From Streptomyces sp. CBMA29 (GTDB lineage Bacteria > Actinomycetota > Actinomycetes > Streptomycetales > Streptomycetaceae), in NCBI RefSeq assembly GCF_014596445.1, contig NZ_MECL01000207.1, positions 1 through 35,322 of the forward strand: DNA of 35,322 bases, read 5' to 3'. The position numbers and the translations under genes are program-made. Shown one piece after another: positions 1-7,658 of this stretch. How positions within the stretch are numbered: position 1 is the stretch's first letter; each line of letters opens with the position of its first letter. The notes beneath the pieces were generated by a model. The model did not search any database and was not told the DNA's origin. It was given only the letters and a program-made list of their open reading frames with translations.

Positions 1-1
1 C

Positions 2-385
2 GGCACCGGGCGCCTGGACGGCGCGGAACGGCCACTGCCCGACGGCGAGGCGCGCGCCGATCTCAGCGAGGCGATCGTGGCCAGCGCGTACGAGCAGACG
101 CCCGCCCGGCTCGCGCAGCTCAGCAGGCAGGCGGTGGAGGCGGCGGACGAGGGCGACGCGGTGGCGCTGCGGCTGCTGGACGGCGCGGCCGACCTGCTGG
201 TGGCGACCGTACGGGCGCTGGAGCCGCGGCCGGGGGAGCCGCTGGTGCTCACCGGCGGGCTGCTCGGGCCCGGCGGCCCGCTGCTCGACCGGGTCGTCGC
301 CCGGCTCGACGGGCTCGCGCTGCGGGTCTTCCCGGTGGCGAACGGGGGAGCGGGGGCGGCGGCGCTGGCACGGCTGTTGCTGTGA
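2..385 (+). CDS. Partial sugar kinase, BadF/BadG or N-acetylglucosamine kinase type (C-terminal part)
   Basis: Only the last 128 codons are in the window; the frame is open to the left edge, so the start lies outside. The segment VLTGGLLGPGGPLLDRV (from about base 244) resembles the late glycine-rich ATP-binding segment of the ASKHA-fold BadF/BadG/BcrA and N-acetylglucosamine kinase family. The ending PVANGGAGAAALARLLL is typical of actinobacterial members. Such kinases phosphorylate N-acetylglucosamine or related sugars in the cytoplasm with ATP. The next gene codes for an SIS-domain sugar-phosphate protein, which fits an amino-sugar role. The exact substrate cannot be told from this fragment, and a different ASKHA kinase is possible. 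Confidence 0.7.
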   Translation, partial: GTGRLDGAERPLPDGEARADLSEAIVASAYEQTPARLAQLSRQAVEAADEGDAVALRLLDGAADLLVATVRALEPRPGEPLVLTGGLLGPGGPLLDRVVARLDGLALRVFPVANGGAGAAALARLLL

Positions 386-458
386 GGGCGGGGGCCGCTG
401 CTCCGAAACGGGGCCGCGGTCCCGGGACTTCGAGGGATCGCGGCGGCGCGGCGGTGTC

Positions 459-498
459 TTGACGGCAGCGTGTGTGGTGGTTCATTGTTTCAGTGAAC
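459..498 (+). promoter_or_regulatory. Candidate promoter and operator for the SIS-domain gene
   Basis: TTGACG at 459-464 fits a -35 box. CATTGT at 483-488 is a poor -10 at 18-nt spacing. Over the -10 lies an inverted repeat, GTTCA (480-484), 9 nt, TGAAC (494-498). A repressor bound there would block the promoter. Short TGAA-type arms are seen for some RpiR/MurR regulators that often sit beside SIS-domain genes, but no regulator gene is visible here. Confidence 0.35.
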
Positions 499-570
499 TG
501 CAACAGAGATGGTTGATCGAGCCGAAACCGGCTCAGGTCCCACCTCCCGACCCACCAAGGGGGCTCGGCC

Positions 571-1335
571 ATGGCCGACGCACAGCTCACCGCCGCCCGG
601 TTCGCCGACGAGGGGCGTGCCGCCGTCGAGCGCGCCATCGCGGCCAACAAGGACTCCGTCGCCGCCGCGGGACGGCTTTTCGCCGACTGCGTGGCCGCCG
701 ACGGTGTGATCCACGGCTTCGGTACCGGCCACTCCCAGGCCACCGTCCTGGAGATCGTCGGCCGCGCGGGCGGCCTGATCCCCACCAACCGGATCGGCCT
801 CGCCGACCTCGTACTGCGCGGCGGCGAGGACCGCTCGGTGCTCGACGACCCGCTGCTGGAACGTTCCCCCGGCCTGGCCAGGCGCCTCTACGACCTGTCG
901 ACGCCGCACCCGCGAGACCTGTTCGTGATCGTCTCCAACTCCGGTGTGAACAACTCCGTGGTGGACATGGCGCTCCAGGTCAAGGAGGCGGGGCACCCGC
1001 TGGTCGCCCTCACCTCGCTGACCCACACCCGCGCCGTGCCCGCCCTGCACCCCAGCGGCAAGCGGCTCGCGGACATCGCCGACGCCGTACTCGACAACTG
1101 CGCGCCCGCCGGTGACGCCCTGCTCCCGCTGCCCGACGGCGGCGCGCTGTGCGGGGTCTCCACCATCACCTCGGCGCTGCTGGTCCAGATGGTCGTCGCC
1201 GAGTGCGTGGGCCTGCTCACCGCCGAGGGCAAGGAAGCTCCGGTCTACGTCTCCGCGAATCTGCCCGGCGGCTTCGAGCGCAACGCCGTCCTGGAGGAGC
1301 ACTACGCGGGCCGCCTGCACCGCGGCGGTTTCTGA
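571..1335 (+). CDS. SIS-domain sugar-phosphate binding protein, UPF0309 family
   Basis: A 254-residue cytoplasmic protein. The SIS fold is indicated by HGFGTGHSQA near residue 49 and by VIVSNSGVNNSVVDMA near residue 120; the SNSG turn is the phosphosugar-binding loop. The ending EAPVYVSANLPGGFERNAVLEEHY matches the UPF0309 C-terminal block. The family resembles MurNAc-6-phosphate etherase and sugar isomerases, but to my knowledge its reaction is not settled. The ATG at 571 has a purine-rich AAGGGGG tract about 7-13 nt upstream. It follows the kinase fragment by 185 nt and has its own candidate promoter. An amino-sugar-phosphate substrate is an inference from that neighbour. Confidence 0.85.
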   Translation: MADAQLTAARFADEGRAAVERAIAANKDSVAAAGRLFADCVAADGVIHGFGTGHSQATVLEIVGRAGGLIPTNRIGLADLVLRGGEDRSVLDDPLLERSPGLARRLYDLSTPHPRDLFVIVSNSGVNNSVVDMALQVKEAGHPLVALTSLTHTRAVPALHPSGKRLADIADAVLDNCAPAGDALLPLPDGGALCGVSTITSALLVQMVVAECVGLLTAEGKEAPVYVSANLPGGFERNAVLEEHYAGRLHRGGF

Positions 1336-1381
1336 CCTTCGCGCCCGCCCCGCCCTCGTCTCGTTCCGGCGTGTCATCAAT

Positions 1382-1410
1382 TAGCGTGGGGCGTGCAGCG
1401 AGGACGAGGA
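1382..1410 (+). promoter_or_regulatory. Candidate -10 box and ribosome binding site of pgi
   Basis: TAGCGT at 1382-1387 has the TAnnnT form of Streptomyces housekeeping -10 boxes. No convincing -35 is seen. AGGAGAAG follows (from about 1406) and is well placed for the ATG at 1422, supporting that start over longer in-frame readings that would run back through the upstream gene. Confidence 0.4.
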
Positions 1411-1421
1411 GAAGTGGACTG

Positions 1422-3080
1422 ATGTCCGAAACGAACGCGCAGGGCCCGAAGGCTCTCGACCAGCGTGCCGAATGGCACGCGCTCGGCAAGCACCGCGAGG
1501 AACTGGCGGACGCGCACCTGCGGGATCTGTTCGCGGCCGACCCCGAGCGGGGCAGCCGTTACACCCTCCACGTGGGTGACCTCCACCTGGACTACTCCAA
1601 GCAGCTCGTGACGGACGAGACGCTCCGACTGCTGCGCGAACTGGCCGCCGCGACCGGGGTGTTCGAGCTTCGTGACGCGATGTTCCGCGGCGAGCGGATC
1701 AATGTCACCGAGGACCGGGCGGTCCTGCACACCGCTCTGCGCGCCCCGCGCTCCGCGGTGATCGAGCTGGACGGCCAGGACGTCGTGCCCGCCGTGCACT
1801 CCGTGCTCAACAAGATGCAGGTCTTCTGCGACCGGGTGCGCTCGGGGGAGTGGACCGGCCACACCGGCAAGCGGATCAAGAACGTCGTCAACATCGGCAT
1901 CGGCGGCTCCGACCTCGGCCCCGCGATGGCCTACGAGGTGCTGCGCGCCTACACCGACCGCGGTCTGACGGTCCGTTTCGTGTCCAACGTGGACGGCGCC
2001 GACCTGCACGAGGCGGTCCGCGACCTGGACGCGGCCGAGACGCTGTTCATCATCGCGTCCAAGACCTTCACCACCATCGAGACCATCACCAACGCCACCT
2101 CCGCCCGCGACTGGCTGCTCACCGAGCTGCGCGCCGACGAGTCCGCGGTCGCCAAGCACTTCGTGGCGCTGTCCACGAACGCGGAGAAGGTCGCCGACTT
2201 CGGCATCGACACCCAGAACATGTTCGAGTTCTGGGACTGGGTCGGCGGCCGTTACTCCTACGACTCGGCCATCGGGCTCTCCTTGATGCTGGCGATCGGC
2301 CCCGACCGCTTCCGCGAGATGCTGGCCGGATTCCACCTGGTCGACGAGCACTTCAGGACCGCGCCGCCGGAGGAGAACGTCCCGCTGCTGCTCGGCCTTC
2401 TCGGCGTCTGGTACGGCGGTTTCCACGACGCGCAGTCGCACGCGGTGCTGCCGTACAGCCACTACCTGAGCAAGTTCACCGCCTACCTCCAGCAGCTCGA
2501 CATGGAGTCCAACGGCAAGTCCGTGGACCGGCAGGGCAACCCGGTGACATGGCAGACCGGCCCGGTCGTCTGGGGCACGCCGGGCACCAACGGGCAGCAC
2601 GCGTACTACCAGTTGCTGCACCAGGGCACCAAGCTCGTCCCCGCGGACTTCATCGGCTTCGCACGGCCGGTCGACGAACTCGGGCCGCTCGCCTCCCAGC
2701 ACGACCTGCTGATGGCGAACTTCTTCGCGCAGACCCAGGCGCTGGCCTTCGGCAAGACGCCGGACGAGGTCAGGGCCGAGGGCGTGCCCGAGGAGCTGGT
2801 CCCGCACAAGACCTTCCGCGGGAACCACCCCACGACCACCATCCTGGCCACCGAGCTGACGCCGTCCGTCCTCGGCCAGCTCATCGCCCTCTACGAGCAC
2901 AAGGTGTTCGTCCAGGGCGCGGTCTGGAACATCGACTCCTTCGACCAGTGGGGCGTCGAGCTGGGCAAGGTCCTCGCCAAGCGCGTCGAGCCCGCCCTCG
3001 CCGAGGGCACCGCCGTCCCCGGCCTCGACGCTTCTACTACGGCCCTGGTCGCCAAGTACCGCGAGCTGCGCGGTCGCTGA
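1422..3080 (+). CDS. pgi: Glucose-6-phosphate isomerase
   Basis: A 552-residue enzyme interconverting glucose-6-phosphate and fructose-6-phosphate, the branch point between glycolysis and the pentose-phosphate route. Visible family blocks are NIGIGGSDLGP (residues about 157-167, sugar-phosphate loop), ASKTFTTIETITNA (about 216), GGRYSYDSAIG (about 276), DMESNGKSVDRQG (the catalytic-Glu region), and the C-terminal signature VWNIDSFDQWGVELGK carrying the catalytic Lys. Length is normal for the large bacterial form. The frame is open far upstream, but the ATG at 1422 has a good ribosome site and begins the usual N-terminus. It converges on the operon making Zwf, which competes for the same substrate. 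No defect is seen. Confidence 0.97.
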   Translation: MSETNAQGPKALDQRAEWHALGKHREELADAHLRDLFAADPERGSRYTLHVGDLHLDYSKQLVTDETLRLLRELAAATGVFELRDAMFRGERINVTEDRAVLHTALRAPRSAVIELDGQDVVPAVHSVLNKMQVFCDRVRSGEWTGHTGKRIKNVVNIGIGGSDLGPAMAYEVLRAYTDRGLTVRFVSNVDGADLHEAVRDLDAAETLFIIASKTFTTIETITNATSARDWLLTELRADESAVAKHFVALSTNAEKVADFGIDTQNMFEFWDWVGGRYSYDSAIGLSLMLAIGPDRFREMLAGFHLVDEHFRTAPPEENVPLLLGLLGVWYGGFHDAQSHAVLPYSHYLSKFTAYLQQLDMESNGKSVDRQGNPVTWQTGPVVWGTPGTNGQHAYYQLLHQGTKLVPADFIGFARPVDELGPLASQHDLLMANFFAQTQALAFGKTPDEVRAEGVPEELVPHKTFRGNHPTTTILATELTPSVLGQLIALYEHKVFVQGAVWNIDSFDQWGVELGKVLAKRVEPALAEGTAVPGLDASTTALVAKYRELRGR

Positions 3081-3103
3081 GCGAGCGCATGAGACATGAG
3101 AAA

Positions 3104-3136
3104 GGGGCCGGGAAGGAGTTCGTCCTTCCCGGCCCC
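3104..3136. terminator. Bidirectional terminator between pgi and pgl
   Basis: A perfect 14-bp GC-rich stem: GGGGCCGGGAAGGA (3104-3117) pairs with 3123-3136 around the 5-nt loop GTTCG. On the minus strand the stem is followed by a T-rich stretch beginning TTTCTCATG; on the plus strand the tail is TCTGCTC without a U-run, as is common in Streptomyces. It lies 23 nt after the pgi stop and 20 nt after the pgl stop on the opposite strand, so it can serve both. Confidence 0.85.
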
Positions 3137-3156
3137 TCTGCTCACGTCACCTCACC

Positions 3157-3936
3157 CTACGACGACGCGGGCGGATACAACTGCGGAGGCAGCTTGGCCG
3201 CCGCGCTCCGGTCCAGCAGCCACAGCGTCCTGGACCGCCCGTAGGCACCCGAGGCGGGCGCCTGCAACTCACCCGGGGACGACAGCGCGAGGGCCACCGC
3301 CGAAGCCTTGTCCTCACCCGCCGCGAGCAGCCACACCTCGCGGGCGGCGCGGATCGCGGGCAGCGTCAGCGAGATCCGGGTCGGCGGCGGCTTCGGAGCG
3401 CCGTGCACACCGACGACCGTCCGCTCGCTCTCCCGCACCGCGGGGTGCTCGGGGAAGAGCGACGCCACATGCGTGTCGGGCCCCACCCCCAGCATCAGCA
3501 CGTCGAAGGCCGGCACCCGCAGCCGGTCCTCGGGACCCGCCGCCGCGGCCAGCTCCGCCGCGTAGACCTCGGCCGCCTCGTCGGCGTCGGCGTACGGCCC
3601 GTCCGAGGCGGGCATGGCGTGCACCCGCGACGGATCGACCGGGACCGCGTCCAGCAGCTCCGCGCGGGCCTGCGTGACATTGCGCTCCGGGTCGCCGTCC
3701 GGCTCGAACCGCTCGTCGCCCCACCACAGATCGAGGTGCGCCCAGTCCACCGCGTCACGCGCGGGGGACGAGGCGAGGGCGGCGAGCAGCGCGTTGCCGT
3801 TGCGCCCGCCCGTGAGCACCACGCAAGCGGTGCCACGGGCGGCCTGGGCGTCCACGACCTTGGTGATCAGCCGGGCCGCCGCGGCCTGCGCCATCAGCTC
3901 CTTGTCCCGGTGGACGACCACCTGTGGCGTGCTCAC
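3157..3936 (-). CDS. pgl: 6-phosphogluconolactonase
   Basis: A 259-residue enzyme (DevB/SOL family) hydrolysing 6-phosphoglucono-lactone, the second oxidative pentose-phosphate step. Blocks seen: VVLTGGRNGNALL (about 39-51, phosphate loop), WWGDERFEPDGDPERN (about 71-86), and MLGVGPDTHVASLFPEHP (about 148-165), where Thr stands in the usual GPDGH position, which I take as a lineage variant. A late TLPAIRAAREVW block follows. The start is GTG at 3936; its first bases form a GTGA overlap with the opcA stop, pointing to translational coupling. A longer in-frame reading would run inside opcA and is rejected. It is the last gene of tkt-tal-zwf-opcA-pgl. Confidence 0.95.
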   Translation of the reverse strand: MSTPQVVVHRDKELMAQAAAARLITKVVDAQAARGTACVVLTGGRNGNALLAALASSPARDAVDWAHLDLWWGDERFEPDGDPERNVTQARAELLDAVPVDPSRVHAMPASDGPYADADEAAEVYAAELAAAAGPEDRLRVPAFDVLMLGVGPDTHVASLFPEHPAVRESERTVVGVHGAPKPPPTRISLTLPAIRAAREVWLLAAGEDKASAVALALSSPGELQAPASGAYGRSRTLWLLDRSAAAKLPPQLYPPASS

Positions 3937-4970
3937 TTCGCGCTCTCCGCCTTCTTGGCCACGGCGGCCCGCTTGGCGGCGCTGGGCGTCTTGTCCTTCG
4001 CCGTGACGGTGCCGTCCGGGCTCACCGTCTCCGCGCCGCCGGGGTTGTTGATCAGGTGCTTGACCCCGAACTGCACGGTGGAGCGGTATATGTCGTCCGG
4101 GTCCAGACGGCGCAGTTCCTCCGCGATCAGCTCGGAGGTCTCGCGCCGCTTGAGCGCCACATGCCGGTCCGGCTGCCCCGGCATCGCCAGCTCCGCCAGC
4201 GCGCCGTCCGCCCGGTCGAGGCAGATGTCGCCGTCGGCCGTCGCCAGCCGCACCGCGGTGATACCGGGACCGTCGGAGACCCTGCGCTCCACCGGCACAC
4301 CCAGCCGGTCCGCGAGCCACAGCGCGAGCAGCTCCGTACTCGGGTTGTACGCCTCGCCGTCGACGATCGCGTCGGTGATCGTCGAGTGCTTCTGGTCCAG
4401 GGCCGCCGCGAGCATCGAACGCCACGGGGTGATCCGGGTCCAGGCCAGGTCGGTGTCGCCGGGCGAGTAACTGGCCGCGCGGACACCGAGCGACGCCACC
4501 GGGTCCTCGGCCGCCGCGGCGTCCGTGATCCGGCGCTGCGCGAGGCGCCCCAGCGGGTCCTCCGCCGCGTTGCCCGGCGCGTTGTCCGGCCACCAGACGA
4601 CCACGGGGGCGTCGGGCAGCAGCAGCGGCAGCACCACCGACTCGGCGTGGTTGGCCAGCTCGCCGTGCAGCCGCAGCATCACGGTCTCGCCGGTGCCCGC
4701 CTCCGAGCCGACCAGCACCTCCGCGTCGAGCCGGGCGCTCGCCCGGTCCCGCGGCGAACGCCCCGGCCGCTTCACGACGACCAGGATCCGCGACGGGTGC
4801 TCCTTGGACGCCTCGGTGGCGGCCTTGAGCGAGTCGTAGGCACTGCCCTCGTCGGTGACGATGACCAGGGTCAGCACCATCCCGACCGCGGGGGTGCCGA
4901 TCGCCCGCCGGGCCTGGATCAGACCCGAGTTGATTTTCGCGGACGTGGTGTCCGTCAGATCGATCTTCAT
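3933..4970 (-). CDS. opcA: Glucose-6-phosphate dehydrogenase assembly protein OpcA
   Basis: A 345-residue protein of the OpcA family, known in cyanobacteria and actinobacteria as a partner needed for full activity or assembly of Zwf. The N-terminus MKIDLTDTTSAKINSGLIQAR, the TLVIVTDEG block (about 34-42) and the VVWWPDNAPGNAAEDPLGRLAQRRITDA region (about 128-155) are typical. The last 30 residues are rich in Lys and Ala, a likely disordered basic tail. Its ATG (4970) overlaps the zwf stop by 4 nt (ATGA) and its stop overlaps the pgl GTG by 4 nt, so it lies in a coupled chain directly after its client. It has no known catalytic role. Confidence 0.95.
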   Translation of the reverse strand: MKIDLTDTTSAKINSGLIQARRAIGTPAVGMVLTLVIVTDEGSAYDSLKAATEASKEHPSRILVVVKRPGRSPRDRASARLDAEVLVGSEAGTGETVMLRLHGELANHAESVVLPLLLPDAPVVVWWPDNAPGNAAEDPLGRLAQRRITDAAAAEDPVASLGVRAASYSPGDTDLAWTRITPWRSMLAAALDQKHSTITDAIVDGEAYNPSTELLALWLADRLGVPVERRVSDGPGITAVRLATADGDICLDRADGALAELAMPGQPDRHVALKRRETSELIAEELRRLDPDDIYRSTVQFGVKHLINNPGGAETVSPDGTVTAKDKTPSAAKRAAVAKKAESAK

Positions 4971-6505
4971 GGCCGGCGCCAGCTCCTGCCGTCTCGTGCG
5001 AGCATCTCGTCCGCCTCGACCGGTCCCCAGGTGCCGGACGCGTACTGGGCGGGCTTGCCGTGCTTGTCCCAGTACTCCTCGATCGGGTCGAGGATCGTCC
5101 AGGAGATCTCGACCTCCTGGTGGCGCGGGAAGAGGTTGGCGTCACCGAGCAGCACATCGAGGATGAGCCGCTCGTACGCCTCCGGGCTGGACTCGGTGAA
5201 GGACTCGCCGTACGCGAAGTCCATCGTCACGTCCCTGACCTCGGTCGAGGTGCCGGGCACCTTCGAACCGAACCGCACCGTCACGCCCTCGTCCGGCTGC
5301 ACCCGGATGACCAGGGCGTTCTGCCCCAGCTCCTCGGTGGCCCCGGACTCGAACGGCAGATACGGCGCCCGCTTGAAGACCACCGCGATCTCGGTGACGC
5401 GGCGGCCCAGCCGCTTGCCGGTCCGCAGGTAGAACGGCACACCCGCCCAGCGCCGGTTGTTGATCTCCAGCTTCACGGCCGCGTAGGTGTCGGTCTTGGA
5501 CTTGGGGTCGATGCCGTCCTCCTCCAGGTACCCGAGCACCTCCTCGCCGCCCTGCCAGGCGTGCGCGTACTGGCCGCGCACGGTGTTCTTGCCGAGGTCG
5601 TCGGGGAGGACGACCGCGCTGAGCACCTTCAGCTTCTCCGCGGTGAGCGCCTTCGGGTGGAAGGAGCCGGGCTCCTCCATCGCGGTCAGCGCCAGCAGTT
5701 GCAGCAGGTGGTTCTGGATCACGTCGCGCGCGGCGCCGATGCCGTCGTAGTACCCGGCCCGGCCGCCGATGCCGATGTCCTCGGCCATGGTGATCTGGAC
5801 GTGGTCGACGTACGACCGGTTCCAGATCGGCTCGTACATCGTGTTGGCGAAGCGCAGCGCCAGGATGTTCTGGACGGTCTCCTTGCCCAGGTAGTGGTCG
5901 ATCCTGAAGACCTCGTTGGGCGGGAAGACCTCGTGCACCACCTGGTTGAGGTCCATCGCGCTCGCCAGGTCGTGGCCGAACGGCTTCTCGATGACCGCGC
6001 GCCGCCAGGACTCCCCGGTGCCGTCCGACAGCCCGTGCTTCTTGAGCTGCTGCACCACGTTGGGGAAGAACTTCGGCGGTACGGACAGGTAGAAGGCGAA
6101 GTTGCCGCCCGTGCCCCGCGCCTTGTCCAGCTCCTCGATGGTCGCCTTCAGCGTCTCGAAGGCGGTGTCGTCGTCGAAGTCGCCCTGCACGAAGCGGCAG
6201 CCCTCGGCGAGCTGCTGCCACACCTCCTCACGGAAGGGCGTGCGCGCGTGCTCCTTGACCGCGTCGTGGACCTCCTGCGCGAAGTCCTCGTTCTCCCACT
6301 GGCGGCGGGCGAAGCCGACCAGCGCGAAGCCCGGCGGCAGCAGACCGCGGTTGGCCAGGTCGTACACGGCCGGCATCAGCTTCTTGCGCGACAGGTCGCC
6401 CGTCACGCCGAAGATGACCAGTCCTGACGGGCCCGCGATCCGCGGCAGCCGCCGGTCCAGCGGATCCCGCAGCGGGTTGCCTTCCGAAGATGTCAGCGTG
6501 GACAA
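4967..6505 (-). CDS. zwf: Glucose-6-phosphate 1-dehydrogenase
   Basis: A 512-residue enzyme oxidising glucose-6-phosphate to 6-phosphoglucono-lactone and the main entry to the NADPH-producing branch. The nucleotide loop IFGVTGDLSRKK lies at residues 31-42. EKPFGHDL (173-180) and the signature RIDHYLGKE (201-209) hold the substrate-binding and catalytic residues (Asp203, His204, Lys208). YLRTGKRL (about 364) also fits. The start is TTG at 6505: GGAGGT at 6511-6516 sits 5 nt upstream, and the start comes one base after the tal stop. Its stop overlaps opcA by 4 nt. The uncommon TTG start may lower initiation relative to the other operon genes. Confidence 0.96.
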   Translation of the reverse strand: MSTLTSSEGNPLRDPLDRRLPRIAGPSGLVIFGVTGDLSRKKLMPAVYDLANRGLLPPGFALVGFARRQWENEDFAQEVHDAVKEHARTPFREEVWQQLAEGCRFVQGDFDDDTAFETLKATIEELDKARGTGGNFAFYLSVPPKFFPNVVQQLKKHGLSDGTGESWRRAVIEKPFGHDLASAMDLNQVVHEVFPPNEVFRIDHYLGKETVQNILALRFANTMYEPIWNRSYVDHVQITMAEDIGIGGRAGYYDGIGAARDVIQNHLLQLLALTAMEEPGSFHPKALTAEKLKVLSAVVLPDDLGKNTVRGQYAHAWQGGEEVLGYLEEDGIDPKSKTDTYAAVKLEINNRRWAGVPFYLRTGKRLGRRVTEIAVVFKRAPYLPFESGATEELGQNALVIRVQPDEGVTVRFGSKVPGTSTEVRDVTMDFAYGESFTESSPEAYERLILDVLLGDANLFPRHQEVEISWTILDPIEEYWDKHGKPAQYASGTWGPVEADEMLARDGRSWRRP

Positions 6506-6506
6506 C

Positions 6507-7625
6507 TCAGACCTCCGAAGGAGCGAGCCGATCGAGTTCCGCCTGGGTGGAGGCCAGCAGTTCGTTCCAGGCCGTCGCGAACTTCTCGACGCCCTCGTCC
6601 TCCAGGAGCTGCACGACGTCGTCGTAGGAGATGCCGAGCGCCGCCACGGCGGCCAGCTCGGCCTTCGCCTGCGCGTACCCGCCGGTCACGGTGTCGCCGG
6701 TGATCTCGCCGTGGTCGGCGGTGGCGTCCAGCGTGGCCTCCGGCATGGTGTTCACCGTGTTCGGCGCGACCAGCTCGGTGACGTACAGCGTGTCGGAGTA
6801 GGCCGGGTCCTTGACGCCGGTCGAGGCCCACAGCGGGCGCTGCTTGTTGGCGCCGGACTTCTCCAGGGCCAGCCAGCGGTCGGAGGAGAAGACCTCCTCG
6901 TACGCCTCGTAGGCCAGCCGCGCGTTGGCGACGGCCGCCTTGCCCTTGAGCGCCTTCGCCTCGTCGGTGCCCAGCTTCTCCAGCCGCTTGTCGATCTCGG
7001 TGTCCACGCGGGAGACGAAGAACGAGGCGACCGAGTGGATCAGCGACAGGTCGAGCCCGGCGGACTTGGCCTTCTCCAGACCGGAGAGGTACGCGTCCAT
7101 CACACCGCGGTAGCGCTCCAGCGAGAAGATCAGCGTGACGTTGACGCTGATGCCCTTGCCGATCACCTCGGTGATCGCGGGCAGCCCCGCGGGCGTCGCC
7201 GGGATCTTGATCAGCGTGTTCGGCCGGTCGACCAGCCACGCGAGCTGCTTGGCCTCCGCGACGGTGGCTTTCGTGTTGTTCGCCAGCCGCGGGTCGACCT
7301 CGATCGAGACCCGGCCGTCCTGGCCGTCGGTCCGGTCGAAGACCGGCCGCAGGATGTCGGCCGCGTCCCGTACGTCCGCGGTGGTGATCATGCGGATCGC
7401 CTCGTCGACCGTCAGCCGGCGGGCGGCGAGGTCGGTGAGCTGCTGGTCGTAGCCGTCGCCCTGGGAGATCGCCTTCTGGAAGATCGACGGGTTGGTGGTG
7501 ACACCCACCACATGCTGCTCGTCGATGAGTTCGGCCAGGTTGCCGGACGTGATGCGCTTGCGCGACAGGTCGTCCAGCCAGATCGCGACGCCTTCGTCGG
7601 AGAGGCGCTTGAGTGCGTCTGTCAT
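6507..7625 (-). CDS. tal: Transaldolase, long actinobacterial form
   Basis: A 372-residue enzyme moving a dihydroxyacetone unit between sedoheptulose-7-phosphate and glyceraldehyde-3-phosphate in the non-oxidative pentose-phosphate pathway. GVTTNPSIFQKAI (41-53) is the N-terminal transaldolase signature. TLIKIPATPAGLPA (137-150) carries the Schiff-base lysine, Lys140. ISVNVTLIFSLERY and an SFFVSRVDTEID block follow in the usual order. The ATG at 7625 has AGGAG about 11 nt upstream. It lies 33 nt after tkt and one base before zwf, so the three are probably co-transcribed. Length fits the long Tal class of actinobacteria and cyanobacteria rather than the 220-residue class. Confidence 0.96.
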   Translation of the reverse strand: MTDALKRLSDEGVAIWLDDLSRKRITSGNLAELIDEQHVVGVTTNPSIFQKAISQGDGYDQQLTDLAARRLTVDEAIRMITTADVRDAADILRPVFDRTDGQDGRVSIEVDPRLANNTKATVAEAKQLAWLVDRPNTLIKIPATPAGLPAITEVIGKGISVNVTLIFSLERYRGVMDAYLSGLEKAKSAGLDLSLIHSVASFFVSRVDTEIDKRLEKLGTDEAKALKGKAAVANARLAYEAYEEVFSSDRWLALEKSGANKQRPLWASTGVKDPAYSDTLYVTELVAPNTVNTMPEATLDATADHGEITGDTVTGGYAQAKAELAAVAALGISYDDVVQLLEDEGVEKFATAWNELLASTQAELDRLAPSEV

Positions 7626-7658
7626 GGGATTTGCATCTCCTACTTGTCGTTTCCTGCG

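Noticed and set aside
1149..1421. An extended pgi start inside the SIS-domain gene
   Set aside because: The extension is a shadow of the upstream gene; the ATG at 1422 has a good ribosome site.
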